From assembly GCF_006385255.1 (NCBI RefSeq), contig NZ_VFJE01000053.1:124001-188000 (forward strand): a stretch of 64,000 bases of DNA. Direction: 5' to 3'. Below, in pieces: positions 8,313 to 17,700 of this stretch. The DNA is from Flavobacterium microcysteis (GTDB lineage Bacteria; Bacteroidota; Bacteroidia; Flavobacteriales; Flavobacteriaceae). Both the position numbers and the translations under genes were made by a program. Numbering within the stretch: the first letter of the stretch is position 1; the number at the start of each line of letters is the position of its first letter. Below the pieces are notes generated by a model that searched no databases, was not told the DNA's origin, and saw only the letters and a list, made by a program, of their open reading frames with translations.

Positions 8313-9383
8313 AAGTTTAATTTTAAAAATGATACTTTTTAAATCTTCGCTAACCTGATAGCTATAGGGTTTTGTGTGATAAAAGGAAACGATGTGTCGT
8401 AGGATTTTATCATTGATTTTTTTTAGGTTGTAAAATTGCGGAACTTTTTTGCCTAATTTTTTCTTAAGTAGGTATTTTAATTCCTTTTGGATTGGGTTCT
8501 CTTTTATTTCTACAGCCAGAATCTGATTTTTGGAGTTAGGCAGTTGTTGATATAGAAAATAATTGATTAGCTTTTTTTCGTTGGACAATAGCGTAGCGGG
8601 AAAAGCTTGCAGTTCTTCCCATTCTGCTTTATCCATTATAGTGCCCCAGCCTTTTGGGTTAACCTGTGTAATGCCTGATTTTTGGTTGTGTAGCAAGTGT
8701 TGGTGATTGATTTCTACAATACCTGATAACTGTAATTCCCTGTTTAGTGTTTTGGTTTCTCTTTGGCGGTAATTCGGGTGCCATTGGTGCAGCATCAATA
8801 GCTTTTTATCATAATAATTCACTTTGCATCCTGCATTTTTCAGACGATTGTGAATGTCGGTATCTTCGGCTCCCCAAAAATGAAAAAACTCATCAAATCC
8901 GTTTATCTTTTTCAGATATGAAACTGGAAAGAGTGTCATTCCCGTGGCTTCTTCATTGGTTTTAAAATTAATCGGATAGGACTCAAAGGGTCCATCTTTC
9001 TTAGTATCATTTTCTGAAAGAAAACCTACTTGAAAATAGGTGGCCGTGTCAGCATCTGAACATTGTTCTAAAACCGAGGTAAACTCAGGATGAAAAATCA
9101 TATCAACATCGGCAACAAAACAATATCCTTCGTCTAGCTTTTTTATGGCATAGTTTAAGGCTTTGCATTTATTCCACGGTTGGTTTTTTGAATATAAGTA
9201 AGTATAGGAAGCAAAATCGTATTTTCCGACCAAAGACTTTGCTTCGGCTGCAATGGCATCTTCAGAACCATAATCTATAAACACAACTTTAAAGTTTTGT
9301 GCTTTTTGTTGTGCCAACGAATCCATAGAACGCTGTATGCGTTTTATTTCACGGTTTCGATAGGGATAGAGTAAGGTTATCAT
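8310..9383 (-). CDS. Glycosyltransferase, GT2/galactosyltransferase-like
   Basis: Cytoplasmic or membrane-peripheral glycosyltransferase of 357 residues. The GT-A nucleotide-binding half shows ITLLYPYRNRE at the N-terminus and the metal-binding VADVDMIFHPE near residue 92. The acceptor half has HFWGAEDTDIHNRLKNAG near residue 168, the pattern of the C-terminal galactosyltransferase (Glyco_transf_7C) domain. No membrane segment is visible. It is the last gene of the minus-strand block that starts with the ABC ATPase at 14375 and lies seven bases after another glycosyltransferase. The sugar donor cannot be assigned from sequence. Confidence 0.85.
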   Translation of the reverse strand: MITLLYPYRNREIKRIQRSMDSLAQQKAQNFKVVFIDYGSEDAIAAEAKSLVGKYDFASYTYLYSKNQPWNKCKALNYAIKKLDEGYCFVADVDMIFHPEFTSVLEQCSDADTATYFQVGFLSENDTKKDGPFESYPINFKTNEEATGMTLFPVSYLKKINGFDEFFHFWGAEDTDIHNRLKNAGCKVNYYDKKLLMLHQWHPNYRQRETKTLNRELQLSGIVEINHQHLLHNQKSGITQVNPKGWGTIMDKAEWEELQAFPATLLSNEKKLINYFLYQQLPNSKNQILAVEIKENPIQKELKYLLKKKLGKKVPQFYNLKKINDKILRHIVSFYHTKPYSYQVSEDLKSIIFKIKL

Positions 9384-9389
9384 TATTTG

Positions 9390-10340
9390 TTATTTTAAAA
9401 TCTTTTCGCCTTTTCCGATAATTTTCAGTGAAAAATAAGCCAAAAATACTTTAATCCAACGGATAAAAATTTCCAGATTCAAAAAAGATAGTTTTCTAAG
9501 CAGCCTGAATAAAGCTTTTAGATCTTGTTTGTTTGAAATTACAAATGGCAAATATTTCATCATTGCCTTGAAAAAATGCAACTTCAGGTCATTAGAAAGT
9601 CTGTTATTTTTCTCCAATAAGACTATCAATCGGATAACGCTGTGCAAATGCGAAATTTTTAGTCTTGCATTTTTCCTGTTATCAATATGCGATGTAATAT
9701 TCTGTGGATGTTTCCTGTAATAGGTCAGATACTCGTTTACAACTTCAAGTTTAGGCTGTTCGATAAGCATACGTGCATAAAAATCACTGTCCTGTCCGGC
9801 TAGAAGTTCTTCATCAAAAAGCTGCTTTTCTTTTAAAAAGGCACTATTCCACATAATATCCGGCAAATACCAGGAAATTTTTAGCTTTAAAAAATCTTCC
9901 AATACATTCTCAGTCAGGAATGTCCTGTTTTCGCGTCCCGTGATATTTTCTATGTTATTTTCAAACATCATTGTTTTAGAAATGATGCCATCGAGAGTGT
10001 TATTATTGCTTAGAGCAGCGACTTTCTTGCTGATAAATTCGGGATGCATAATGTCATCACTATCAAACCAGTTTACGAATTCGCCTTGTGACATTTCAAA
10101 CCCATAATTGCGGCAGGCATTGGCTCCTTTTAGCTTTTCAGAAGGTCTTTGATATAGCTTAAATCTGGAATCCTGACTGATAAATTCTGATATAACTCCA
10201 ACAGAATTATCTGTTGAATGATCGTCAACCAAAATGCATTCCCAATTTAAAAAGCTTTGCGACCTTATGCTTTCAAGGGTTTCTATAATCAGATGTTCCC
10301 GATTATAAACCGGAATTAGGATTGAGACTTGCGGCTTCAC
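9390..10340 (-). CDS. Glycosyltransferase family 2
   Basis: Glycosyltransferase of 316 residues with a clear GT-A fold: VSILIPVYNREHLI at the N-terminus, ILVDDHSTDNS near residue 36, the ANACRNYG segment that contacts the nucleotide sugar, and the DXD-type FDSDD near residue 94. The C-terminal third is basic and hydrophobic (around LEIFIRWIKVFLAYFSL), which may associate with the membrane. Its start overlaps the stop of the upstream GT4 gene by four bases, so they are translationally coupled. It probably adds one residue of the glycan repeat unit; donor and linkage are unknown. Confidence 0.88.
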   Translation of the reverse strand: MKPQVSILIPVYNREHLIIETLESIRSQSFLNWECILVDDHSTDNSVGVISEFISQDSRFKLYQRPSEKLKGANACRNYGFEMSQGEFVNWFDSDDIMHPEFISKKVAALSNNNTLDGIISKTMMFENNIENITGRENRTFLTENVLEDFLKLKISWYLPDIMWNSAFLKEKQLFDEELLAGQDSDFYARMLIEQPKLEVVNEYLTYYRKHPQNITSHIDNRKNARLKISHLHSVIRLIVLLEKNNRLSNDLKLHFFKAMMKYLPFVISNKQDLKALFRLLRKLSFLNLEIFIRWIKVFLAYFSLKIIGKGEKILK

Positions 10341-11455
10341 GAATTAGATGCTTTTAAAATCAAATCATTCAATACATCAATATGTCGTTTCATTGAAAAG
10401 TTAGCTTGTATGTTCAATCGGCCTTTTGCTCCTAATTCTTTTGCAAGCTGCTTATCTTTCAATACCGATTTCATATGTTCTGCCATTGCTTTGACATCAT
10501 GCTCGTCAAACAGAAGTCCTGTTTCACCATCAATAATAACTTCGGGAATTCCGGCGTGCCTTGAAGCAATAACCGGTAAACCGGCTGCGCTTGATTCTAA
10601 AACAGCCAGCGGTGTTCCTTCCATATCGCCATTTTTTGCCGTAATGGAATGTTGTACAAAAGCCAACGATTCTTTCAGATAGTTTTTAACTTCTTCTGGT
10701 GTTACTGCTCCAGTAAACTTAACCGAATTTTCTATTTGATAAAAACGACAGATGTTTTCACAGGTTTCTAAAAGATTACCGTCTCCACATAGTACCAAAG
10801 TCGCTTCGGGAAATTCTTTCAGCGTTTCGTTAAACGCAAGTAAGGTATAATAAGGTGCTTTTTTTCCGGTAAATCTGCCAATAGACAGAAACTGCGGTTT
10901 TGAAAAAGCGGGTTCCAAATCAAAGAATATTTCATTTGGGCCGTATATATTTTTTACTATTTTTTCTTTTGGACAGCCTAGTTCTAAAAGCTTTTTATGC
11001 ATCACTTCTGACACCACTATTACATAGGTAGCATAGGCAAACATGGCTGCGTATTGCTTTTCAAATTCTTTTAGGGTAGCATGTGCAGAAGCATCATAGC
11101 CATGAAAATGAATTATCAAGGGCAATCCGGATTCTTTTATGACATCAATAAATTGGGCTGCCGTTGTTCCATATTCAAAAAACAGTAAATCGATCTTATG
11201 TTTCTTCCAAGAATCAAGCAAAGCCTTTTTTTGTGAATGCAGTTTTTTAGAGGAAACAGCGTCCATTGCTTTACCAAGCAATTTTTTGGTACCGCTGAGC
11301 AACTCGCCTTCGCCTTCTAATTTGACATTAGAAACCGATCCATAATAATACTTGACATTTCCATCAAGCCAATTTTTATGGGCCTGAATAAACGTTTCAG
11401 AATAAGCATTCTGCGATGGTGCTACTATAGCAATATTTAGACTGTTGCTTTTCAA
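10337..11455 (-). CDS. Glycosyltransferase family 4 (GT-B)
   Basis: Retaining-type glycosyltransferase of 372 residues. The N-terminal Rossmann half includes IIHFHGYDASAH, and the C-terminal nucleotide-sugar-binding half includes SIGRFTGKKAPYYTLLAF and the EX7E-type motif EGTPLAVLESSAAGLPV followed by GIPEVIIDGETGLLF. No signal or membrane helix is visible. It lies three bases downstream of another glycosyltransferase and overlaps the next one by four bases, so these genes form a tight operon. Donor specificity is not predictable by reading. Confidence 0.9.
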   Translation of the reverse strand: MKSNSLNIAIVAPSQNAYSETFIQAHKNWLDGNVKYYYGSVSNVKLEGEGELLSGTKKLLGKAMDAVSSKKLHSQKKALLDSWKKHKIDLLFFEYGTTAAQFIDVIKESGLPLIIHFHGYDASAHATLKEFEKQYAAMFAYATYVIVVSEVMHKKLLELGCPKEKIVKNIYGPNEIFFDLEPAFSKPQFLSIGRFTGKKAPYYTLLAFNETLKEFPEATLVLCGDGNLLETCENICRFYQIENSVKFTGAVTPEEVKNYLKESLAFVQHSITAKNGDMEGTPLAVLESSAAGLPVIASRHAGIPEVIIDGETGLLFDEHDVKAMAEHMKSVLKDKQLAKELGAKGRLNIQANFSMKRHIDVLNDLILKASNS

Positions 11456-11458
11456 TGG

Positions 11459-12274
11459 TTATTTTATTTTAAAAATACTCAGTATTTTTTTCTTGTATGT
11501 TTTTATAATTTCACTGCGATGATAGGCTATAATGTCATCCAATTGGGTTAGATAAAGATTAAAATGGCCTTTAAAAAACCGCATTAATCGGATACGATTT
11601 TTATGGTAGTCTATTATTTTCTGGCCTGATGTAACACCTTTTTCATTTTTTCTATACACCGCCATTATTCCATCAATAAGCCTTAGCTTTCCTTTGGCAG
11701 CGATAAGAGAAAATAGTGCCATGTCGCCACTTTTCACCTTTTCAAACCAGGCCGGGAATTCTAAAAAACGTTGCCTGAAAACAAAAGAACAGGTATGAAA
11801 GAGCGCCACTTTTGAAAAAGTATCTGGCTGTGTAAAATCATGCTTGTCGTATGTACGCCATGGTTTGGGTTTAAAATCCGGCACCATTTCATTCACAACC
11901 AAAACATTATGAAAACAGCCTGCACAATCGTTATTAGTATCTAAAAAAGCAATCTGCTGTTGGAGCTTGTTTTCGTCTGTCCAATAATCATCACCTTCAC
12001 ATAGGGCTATATATTCGCCTACACATTGTTGCAATGTAAATATAAAATTAGGCATCATTCCTAAATTCTGCTTATGAGAGAAATATTTAATGAGCGAGCC
12101 TTTGGGATGTGATTCGATGATTTCTTTTATTATGTCATCAGTAGTATCAGTAGAGCAATCATTAGAAATTACCAACTCCATATCAAAGTCTATATTTTGC
12201 ATCAAAACACCTTCAATGGCTTCACGAATATAGTTTTCGTGATTGTATGTTATCATGCAAACGCTAACTTTCAT
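11459..12274 (-). CDS. Glycosyltransferase family 2
   Basis: Glycosyltransferase of 271 residues with GT-A signatures: VSVCMITYNHENYIREAIEG at the N-terminus, ISNDCSTDTTDDII near residue 36, and the catalytic-region motif LCEGDDYWTDENKL near residue 92. The C-terminal part is short and basic. It is separated from the methyltransferase gene by 57 bases that contain no obvious promoter. It likely contributes one linkage to the glycan handled by the ABC transporter ATPase encoded upstream; this is inference from the operon. Confidence 0.88.
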   Translation of the reverse strand: MKVSVCMITYNHENYIREAIEGVLMQNIDFDMELVISNDCSTDTTDDIIKEIIESHPKGSLIKYFSHKQNLGMMPNFIFTLQQCVGEYIALCEGDDYWTDENKLQQQIAFLDTNNDCAGCFHNVLVVNEMVPDFKPKPWRTYDKHDFTQPDTFSKVALFHTCSFVFRQRFLEFPAWFEKVKSGDMALFSLIAAKGKLRLIDGIMAVYRKNEKGVTSGQKIIDYHKNRIRLMRFFKGHFNLYLTQLDDIIAYHRSEIIKTYKKKILSIFKIK

Positions 12275-12331
12275 ATTTTAAATCTAATGATTTTAGATGA
12301 TAATTGCTGTATTTTATGAACTGCAATTCTT

Positions 12332-13105
12332 TTATTTCTTCCCGATATAAAGTACGCTTCCTGAGCTGACGCCATATTTTTTAAATACCGATTCTCCAAA
12401 GTAACTCTTATCTAGTTCTTCAAGATTGAATCCGACGGATTTGATTCTTTGGATAAAATCGTTTTTGCTATACAGTCGTTCATGGTCATCTTGCCCGAAA
12501 TATTTCCAGCGTTCAGAAATTGTATATTCCCTACCTTTTTCGGCTTCAAAACTTTTTTCCAGTCCTAAGTTTATTGGAGCCATCAGTATGGCTGTTCCTC
12601 CTTTTTTGAGCACTCGATAGATTTCACTTAACGCTTTGACATCATCAGGAACGTGTTCCAGAACATGAGAGCATATAATCAAATCCCAGGAATCATCCGG
12701 ATAAATATCCATGGCTTGAATGTCAACATTGTCATCGACATCTTTCATAAATAAATCTGCCGATCTGTAATTTTGTGGCGGCACCTGCCTATTTAAATAG
12801 TCTTTTAAATGTTCTGTTGGAGCAATATCCAAAACCTTTACATCTTTAGCCTTTGAGAAGAAATCATTCAGATATAAAGCATATAGTCTTGAACGGTCTG
12901 AAGCAGCACAATTGGCACAAGAATATTCAAAAAGGTTTAAGGTTTCGAATAAAAAAATGGAATGGATAAATCCTTCTTTGGCAAATGTCCTTAAGTATTT
13001 TTCCGGCAAAGGATTCATTCTGACATGATCCTTACCACAAACAGAACAGGAAAAATTGCCTTTGGGAGCTATTATTTTTTTTTTAATTTTTTTGAGAATG
13101 TTCAT
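12332..13105 (-). CDS. Class I SAM-dependent methyltransferase
   Basis: Predicted cytoplasmic methyltransferase of 257 residues from the ATG at 13105, which starts one base after the upstream stop; a longer frame from 13132 would overlap that gene and adds no homology. The N-terminus has two Cys pairs (CSVCGKDH and CANCAASDR) that may bind zinc. The Rossmann core follows with VLDIAPTEHLKDYL, then WDLIICSHVLEHVPDD and the late motif YRVLKKGGTAIL. Being next to a Wzt-like ATPase, it could methylate a sugar of the polysaccharide, for example to cap the chain; that role is inference. Confidence 0.82.
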   Translation of the reverse strand: MNILKKIKKKIIAPKGNFSCSVCGKDHVRMNPLPEKYLRTFAKEGFIHSIFLFETLNLFEYSCANCAASDRSRLYALYLNDFFSKAKDVKVLDIAPTEHLKDYLNRQVPPQNYRSADLFMKDVDDNVDIQAMDIYPDDSWDLIICSHVLEHVPDDVKALSEIYRVLKKGGTAILMAPINLGLEKSFEAEKGREYTISERWKYFGQDDHERLYSKNDFIQRIKSVGFNLEELDKSYFGESVFKKYGVSSGSVLYIGKK

Positions 13106-13106
13106 C

Positions 13107-14375
13107 TTACACTTTTTTGAAGTCCCAATCAATCAGGTTTTGTGGCCTTACTGCCCCAATCCATTTTCCATACCAGGAGACATCTCTTTTTTCTTCAAGA
13201 AAAGAAATGTTGAGGACGTTGTATTCATTGCATAAAGGCTTTGAAGAATCTTCAACAAGCAAAACCCTGATAGAGTACGTATCCGTATTCATCAAATTCT
13301 TAGGTATTACGGTACTGATAGAATATCTGCCTTTTTCACAATTATAGGAATCCGAAACTACATTAAAAACAGGAACTTCAGAGCTTGAATACACAACCAT
13401 GCTTATGTTCAGGTTTTTTGGTGTTTCACCAAGATTCTCAATTACAAACTCAATTTCTAAGTCTTTATTGATGAATATTGACTTTTCATCCGTCTTGGCT
13501 GTAACGCTGATAAGCTTACAAACGCTATCGCCTGGAGCTTTTTCTATAGGCCAAATTTTCTCTAAAACATTAGAGCTTTTTTCAGCTTTTAAGTATTCGT
13601 CTATGGTTCTTTCCGGTGTACCTGAAAAAACAAATCTTCCGTTGTCTATCAGAACTGCTCTTGTACATAAACTTTTGACAGCCGCCATATTATGACTAAC
13701 AAATAACACGGTTCTTCCTTCTCCTTTAGAAATATCCTGCATTTTGCCAATTGCCTTTTTTTGGAATTCGGCATCACCCACCGCCAATACTTCGTCAACA
13801 ACCAAAATTTCCGGTTCTAAGAATGCTGCTACGGCAAACGCCAAACGTACGGTCATTCCTGAACTGTATCTTTTTACGGGAGTATCGATATAGCGCTGGC
13901 ATCCGCTGAACTCTATGATTTCGTCTATTTTGGATCTGATTTCCTTTTTGGTCATTCCGAGAATGGCGCCATTCAAGTAAATATTTTCACGCCCAGTCAT
14001 TTCGCTATGGAATCCAGTCCCTACTTCAAGCAAAGAAGCAATACGTCCTTTTGTTTTTATGTTTCCTGTTGTAGGAGCTGTAACTCTTGAAAGGATTTTG
14101 AGCAGGGTTGATTTTCCGGCACCGTTTTTACCTATGATGCCTAAAACCTCACCTTTCTCCACTTCAAAATTTATATCCTGCAAAGCCCATACATAATCTG
14201 ACGAGCCTTTTGAAGTACGGTCATTGGTATCGCCTACTTTAAGATACGGGTCTTCTTTTCCACGAACGTTTGCCCACCAACGGTTAAGATCATGGCTGAG
14301 TGTTCCCGTACCCACTTTACCCAAACGGTATTGTTTTGAGATTCCTTCAACTTTCAGTATTATTTCTTTGTCCAT
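13107..14375 (-). CDS. Polysaccharide/O-antigen ABC transporter ATP-binding protein (Wzt-like)
   Basis: Cytoplasmic ATPase of 422 residues for ABC-type export of lipid-linked polysaccharide. Walker A is GKNGAGKST at 82-90, the signature is YSSGMTVRLA (about 167-176), and Walker B is EILVVDEVLAVGD. The long N-terminal stretch before the ATPase core (LGKVGTGTLSHDLNRWW) and a C-terminal domain of about 170 residues (about 250-422) match Wzt proteins whose C-terminal domain recognises the glycan end. Family members pair with a Wzm permease, but none is adjacent; the only ABC-2 permease in the window is at 56509-57405. A promoter lies at 14419-14426. Confidence 0.9.
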   Translation of the reverse strand: MDKEIILKVEGISKQYRLGKVGTGTLSHDLNRWWANVRGKEDPYLKVGDTNDRTSKGSSDYVWALQDINFEVEKGEVLGIIGKNGAGKSTLLKILSRVTAPTTGNIKTKGRIASLLEVGTGFHSEMTGRENIYLNGAILGMTKKEIRSKIDEIIEFSGCQRYIDTPVKRYSSGMTVRLAFAVAAFLEPEILVVDEVLAVGDAEFQKKAIGKMQDISKGEGRTVLFVSHNMAAVKSLCTRAVLIDNGRFVFSGTPERTIDEYLKAEKSSNVLEKIWPIEKAPGDSVCKLISVTAKTDEKSIFINKDLEIEFVIENLGETPKNLNISMVVYSSSEVPVFNVVSDSYNCEKGRYSISTVIPKNLMNTDTYSIRVLLVEDSSKPLCNEYNVLNISFLEEKRDVSWYGKWIGAVRPQNLIDWDFKKV

Positions 14376-14418
14376 TTTGTGGTAGAAGCTTAAAATATTG
14401 CGATATTGATATGCTTGC

Positions 14419-14426
14419 CAAATATA
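14419..14426 (-). promoter_or_regulatory. -7 element for the ABC ATPase/glycosyltransferase operon
   Basis: On the minus strand this reads TATATTTG, a perfect TAnnTTTG. No TTG is found at the usual distance upstream, so only the -7 element supports the call. The start codon is about 44 bases downstream. Confidence 0.4.
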
Positions 14427-14538
14427 GCAATAAGAAATTTAATTTTATGACAGCGAAACTTGCAAAAGCGCCTGATATAACAACTTTTTTACTGTTATAT
14501 TTTGTTTTAAAAAAGAAGAATTATTAAATATATGTTAT

Positions 14539-14546
14539 AAATTTGT
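14539..14546 (+). promoter_or_regulatory. -7 element for the PHP phosphatase gene
   Basis: TAAATTTG is a perfect match to TAnnTTTG and lies 24 bases before the TTG start codon at 14571, leaving a very short leader. No -33 TTG is visible at 17-23 bases. Confidence 0.35.
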
Positions 14547-14570
14547 TGCTAAATTTTCAAACACACAACT

Positions 14571-15305
14571 TTGCTTTTCTTTTCCAAAAAAAAACCGATT
14601 CTTAGGGATCTGATCGAGAATTATACCGATATCCATTCCCATTTACTACCGGGAATTGACGATGGTTCTAAAAGTTTCGAAACCACGCTTTCTCTAATCC
14701 AATCACTTCAGAAAATAGGGTTCGAACAGTTTGTCACCACTCCTCATATTATCAAAAATATCTGGGACAATTCGAGAGCTGATATTGAAACGCTTCATGC
14801 TGCTACTTCAGAAAAACTTGTCAAAGAAAATTTCAACCTGCCGTTTAAAGCGGCAGCGGAATATATGATGGATGATTCTTTTTCTAAATTGATGCAATCA
14901 GAAAAATTGCTTACACTGAAAGACAATTATCTGCTGGTAGAAATGTCGTATATCAATCCGCCAATGCAACTGTACGATATTATTTTTGACATTAGAATTG
15001 CCGGATATCAACCTGTATTGGCACATCCTGAACGCTACATTTTTTATCATTCTAATTTTGACGAGTACAAAAAACTGAAAAAAGCCGGATGTTTGTTTCA
15101 ATTGAATCTGTTATCGACTGTAGGTTATTATGGTTCTGGTGTAGCCAAAGTAGCTCAGAAACTTCTTGATACCGGAATGATTGATTTTACCGGTTCCGAT
15201 TTGCATCATGAAAATCACTTAAAAAGCTTTGACAAGAAATTGGCATTTTCTGATACTGCTGCTTTGAAGGAAGCAATCAGACGCAACGATTTTTTCCGAA
15301 TATAA
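14571..15305 (+). CDS. CpsB/YwqE-type tyrosine-protein phosphatase (PHP domain)
   Basis: Metal-dependent phosphatase of 244 residues, related to CpsB/YwqE, which dephosphorylates the tyrosine-rich tail of polysaccharide co-polymerase kinases. The PHP motif YTDIHSHLLPGIDDGS (residues about 18-33) supplies metal-binding His and Asp residues; further ligands are in TTPHI, AHPERY and GSDLHH. No ATG is present in a suitable place, so a TTG start at 14571 is used; upstream in-frame TTG codons at 14544 and 14547 are possible but less likely. It converges on the Wzc kinase gene at 15343-17694 with a shared terminator, the expected kinase-phosphatase pairing. Confidence 0.9.
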   Translation: MLFFSKKKPILRDLIENYTDIHSHLLPGIDDGSKSFETTLSLIQSLQKIGFEQFVTTPHIIKNIWDNSRADIETLHAATSEKLVKENFNLPFKAAAEYMMDDSFSKLMQSEKLLTLKDNYLLVEMSYINPPMQLYDIIFDIRIAGYQPVLAHPERYIFYHSNFDEYKKLKKAGCLFQLNLLSTVGYYGSGVAKVAQKLLDTGMIDFTGSDLHHENHLKSFDKKLAFSDTAALKEAIRRNDFFRI

Positions 15306-15312
15306 TTTTAAT

Positions 15313-15341
15313 AAAAAAGCCCTTTAAAAAAGGGCTTTTTT
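15313..15341. terminator. Bidirectional intrinsic terminator
   Basis: AAAAAAGCCCTTT and AAAGGGCTTTTTT form a hairpin with A- and T-tracts on both sides. It lies between the convergent phosphatase and Wzc genes and can serve both. Confidence 0.85.
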
Positions 15342-15342
15342 A

Positions 15343-17694
15343 TTATTTCTTGAATATAGTTTTATACCACGGTTTTACTTCCGTATCGGCTCCATAGCCG
15401 TAACCGTAACCATAGCCATAGCCTTTGTTAATTACTTCTGTTGCATTCAACACAAGAGACATATTAGGTAGTTTTTGTTGGTTATAGAACATTTCCGGTA
15501 CATGAAGCAGTCGCTTGTCAAGGTAATTTGCTCTTACAACATAGATAAATGCGTCCGCATTTTTAGCAATAAGCAAAGTATCAGTAACCACACTTACCGG
15601 AGCCGTATCAACAATGATGTAATCATACGTTTCTTTAAGTTCCGCAAACATCTTGTTTATCTTATCGTTCATCAAAAGCTCCACCGGGTTTGGAGGAATA
15701 ACTCCCGAAGACAATACATGGAAATTTTCAAAGTTGTCCAACTTAGTAATATAACTCGCCAAATCTTTGTCTTGTTTTGAAAGATAATTCGTAACACCTT
15801 CCGGTCTGATTGGAATATATTCTGCCAATTTCGGATTTCTGATATCCATTCCTACCAGCAATACTTTTTTTCCGGACAAAGCGATTGTTCCTGCCAAGTT
15901 CACAGAAATAAAAGTTTTTCCTTCACCCGGAATTGTCGAGGTAACGAAAATTGTTTTTCCTCTTTCGCCACTTGTTCCGGTTAGCATAAATTCCAGGTTG
16001 GTTCTGACAATTCGTATCGCTTCCGCAGAACCGGAACGGCTGTTGGTATTGATCATTTCTTCATGAGAATCCGATTTCGGAACATCTCCTAAGAAAGGAA
16101 TTGTTAAACGTTTTTCAATATCCAGTCTGCTTTTGATTTTAGTGTTTAGCAGTTCTTGCAAATAGATAATTGCTGCAGGAATAGCCAATCCTATTACCAA
16201 AGCAATAAGATAAATCATGCTTCTTTTAGGAGAAACCGGAACTCCTGAAAAATAACTGGAATCTATAACTTTCGCACTTTGCTCGGTTGCCGCCAAGGTC
16301 AAAGCTGTTTCTTCTCTTTTCTGAAGAAGATAAAGATATAAAGCTTCTTTTACTTTTTGCTGTCTGTCAATAATCCTGAATTCTCTTTCTAAGCGAGGCA
16401 CGTTAGCTTTTTTACTTCCTATAACCGATCCTTGCTGATCCAAATTCTTTTTAGTAATGGTTAAAGAAGACTGCATTCTGGCCAGGCTTTGGCTTATGTT
16501 TGATTTCATTGCCTGGATTTTTTTGGCAGCATTAACCACTACTGGGTTTTCAGCTGTCGCTCCGGCAGCGATTCGATTGTATTCAATTACAAGCCTATTG
16601 TATTCCATGATCAAGTCTGATGCTTCAGACTGAGTTGAAAGGAGATTACTAGGAATAAGATCTCCAGGCCCGCTTGAATTTAAAAACTGGCGCATTGACG
16701 AAACTACGTTCAATTGGATTTCTGTTTCTATCTGCTTCTTTTCATATTCGGACGCATTTTCAAGAAACATAGTAGCTTCCGTAGGAATATCAGTAAGATT
16801 GTTTTGCTTTTTAAAGCCTTCCACATCTTTTTCTACATCTGTAAGTTCTTCCGTTATGAGTCCGAGACGTGTAGAGATAAATTGCGAGGTCTTTTCTGCA
16901 ACTAAGTTTTTATCTTCAATAGCATCATTATTATAGATTTCTACCAAAGTATTTAAGAAATCGGCTGCTCTTTGTGAGTTTTGGTCTACTACAGACAGCT
17001 CGATTACACTTGTATTTTTCCCAACAGATACTATTCCTAAAGCTCCTCTGTAATAAGTCGTCATGGTTTCAACAGGGTAAATAGTACAATCTATTGAAAA
17101 TGAACTTTTATCTGCGATATCAACTTTTGTAACCGAAAGTGTTCCTTCCGGTATTTTAATCAGACTACCATAATTAAAGGTGCCCAGCTCTTTGTCTTCC
17201 CCTTTAAAAAGCTTAAATTTATTATCATTAACTGATTGAATTGTAAAAGCATGTGCTTCTCTTTTGTACTGGTCACTTGCCGGAGAATAGATTACGGTTA
17301 CAGGTGATGCCTTATATAATTCGGATGATTTGACACGACCATGGCTCAAATAATGAATATTCAGATGCAACTTATCTACGGCTTTTTCTGTCAGCGTACG
17401 AGACTTTAGAATTTCAACTTCGTTATCTACATTGCTTTTAGATGTTCCTACACCCAGATCAGACAAAACTGAAAGTTCAGAAGCCAAACCACCTTTCTTG
17501 TCGTCTTTCACCAGAATAGTTGCAGTAGCTCTATATAATGGCGTCGTATATCTTAAATATAAAAAAGCCAGGCATAAAACTACAATAACTGAAAGTGCAA
17601 ACCATTTCCAATGAACAAGATATTTTTCTACCTGTTCTCTTATATTAAAATCTGATTCGTGGTTTTCCTGTTGTATTTCTTGCTTATTACTCAT
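15343..17694 (-). CDS. Wzc-like polysaccharide co-polymerase / bacterial tyrosine kinase
   Basis: Inner-membrane protein of 783 residues that controls chain length and export of surface polysaccharide. A membrane helix near residues 30-50 and another near 495-515 flank a large periplasmic Wzz-type and coiled-coil region. The cytoplasmic BY-kinase domain has STIPGEGKTF (Walker A), VLLVGMDIRNP (Walker A') and YDYIIVDTAP (Walker B). The C-terminal tail carries an alternating Gly-Tyr run, the probable autophosphorylation cluster. The Wza-like gene lies six bases upstream, and the phosphatase gene converges on it. A second Wzc is at 57390-59831. Confidence 0.92.
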   Translation of the reverse strand: MSNKQEIQQENHESDFNIREQVEKYLVHWKWFALSVIVVLCLAFLYLRYTTPLYRATATILVKDDKKGGLASELSVLSDLGVGTSKSNVDNEVEILKSRTLTEKAVDKLHLNIHYLSHGRVKSSELYKASPVTVIYSPASDQYKREAHAFTIQSVNDNKFKLFKGEDKELGTFNYGSLIKIPEGTLSVTKVDIADKSSFSIDCTIYPVETMTTYYRGALGIVSVGKNTSVIELSVVDQNSQRAADFLNTLVEIYNNDAIEDKNLVAEKTSQFISTRLGLITEELTDVEKDVEGFKKQNNLTDIPTEATMFLENASEYEKKQIETEIQLNVVSSMRQFLNSSGPGDLIPSNLLSTQSEASDLIMEYNRLVIEYNRIAAGATAENPVVVNAAKKIQAMKSNISQSLARMQSSLTITKKNLDQQGSVIGSKKANVPRLEREFRIIDRQQKVKEALYLYLLQKREETALTLAATEQSAKVIDSSYFSGVPVSPKRSMIYLIALVIGLAIPAAIIYLQELLNTKIKSRLDIEKRLTIPFLGDVPKSDSHEEMINTNSRSGSAEAIRIVRTNLEFMLTGTSGERGKTIFVTSTIPGEGKTFISVNLAGTIALSGKKVLLVGMDIRNPKLAEYIPIRPEGVTNYLSKQDKDLASYITKLDNFENFHVLSSGVIPPNPVELLMNDKINKMFAELKETYDYIIVDTAPVSVVTDTLLIAKNADAFIYVVRANYLDKRLLHVPEMFYNQQKLPNMSLVLNATEVINKGYGYGYGYGYGADTEVKPWYKTIFKK

Positions 17695-17700
17695 TACTTA

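Noticed and set aside
13106-13132. Longer start for the methyltransferase gene
   Set aside because: The extension overlaps the 3' end of the ABC ATPase gene; the ATG at 13105 gives a one-base gap and a natural N-terminus.
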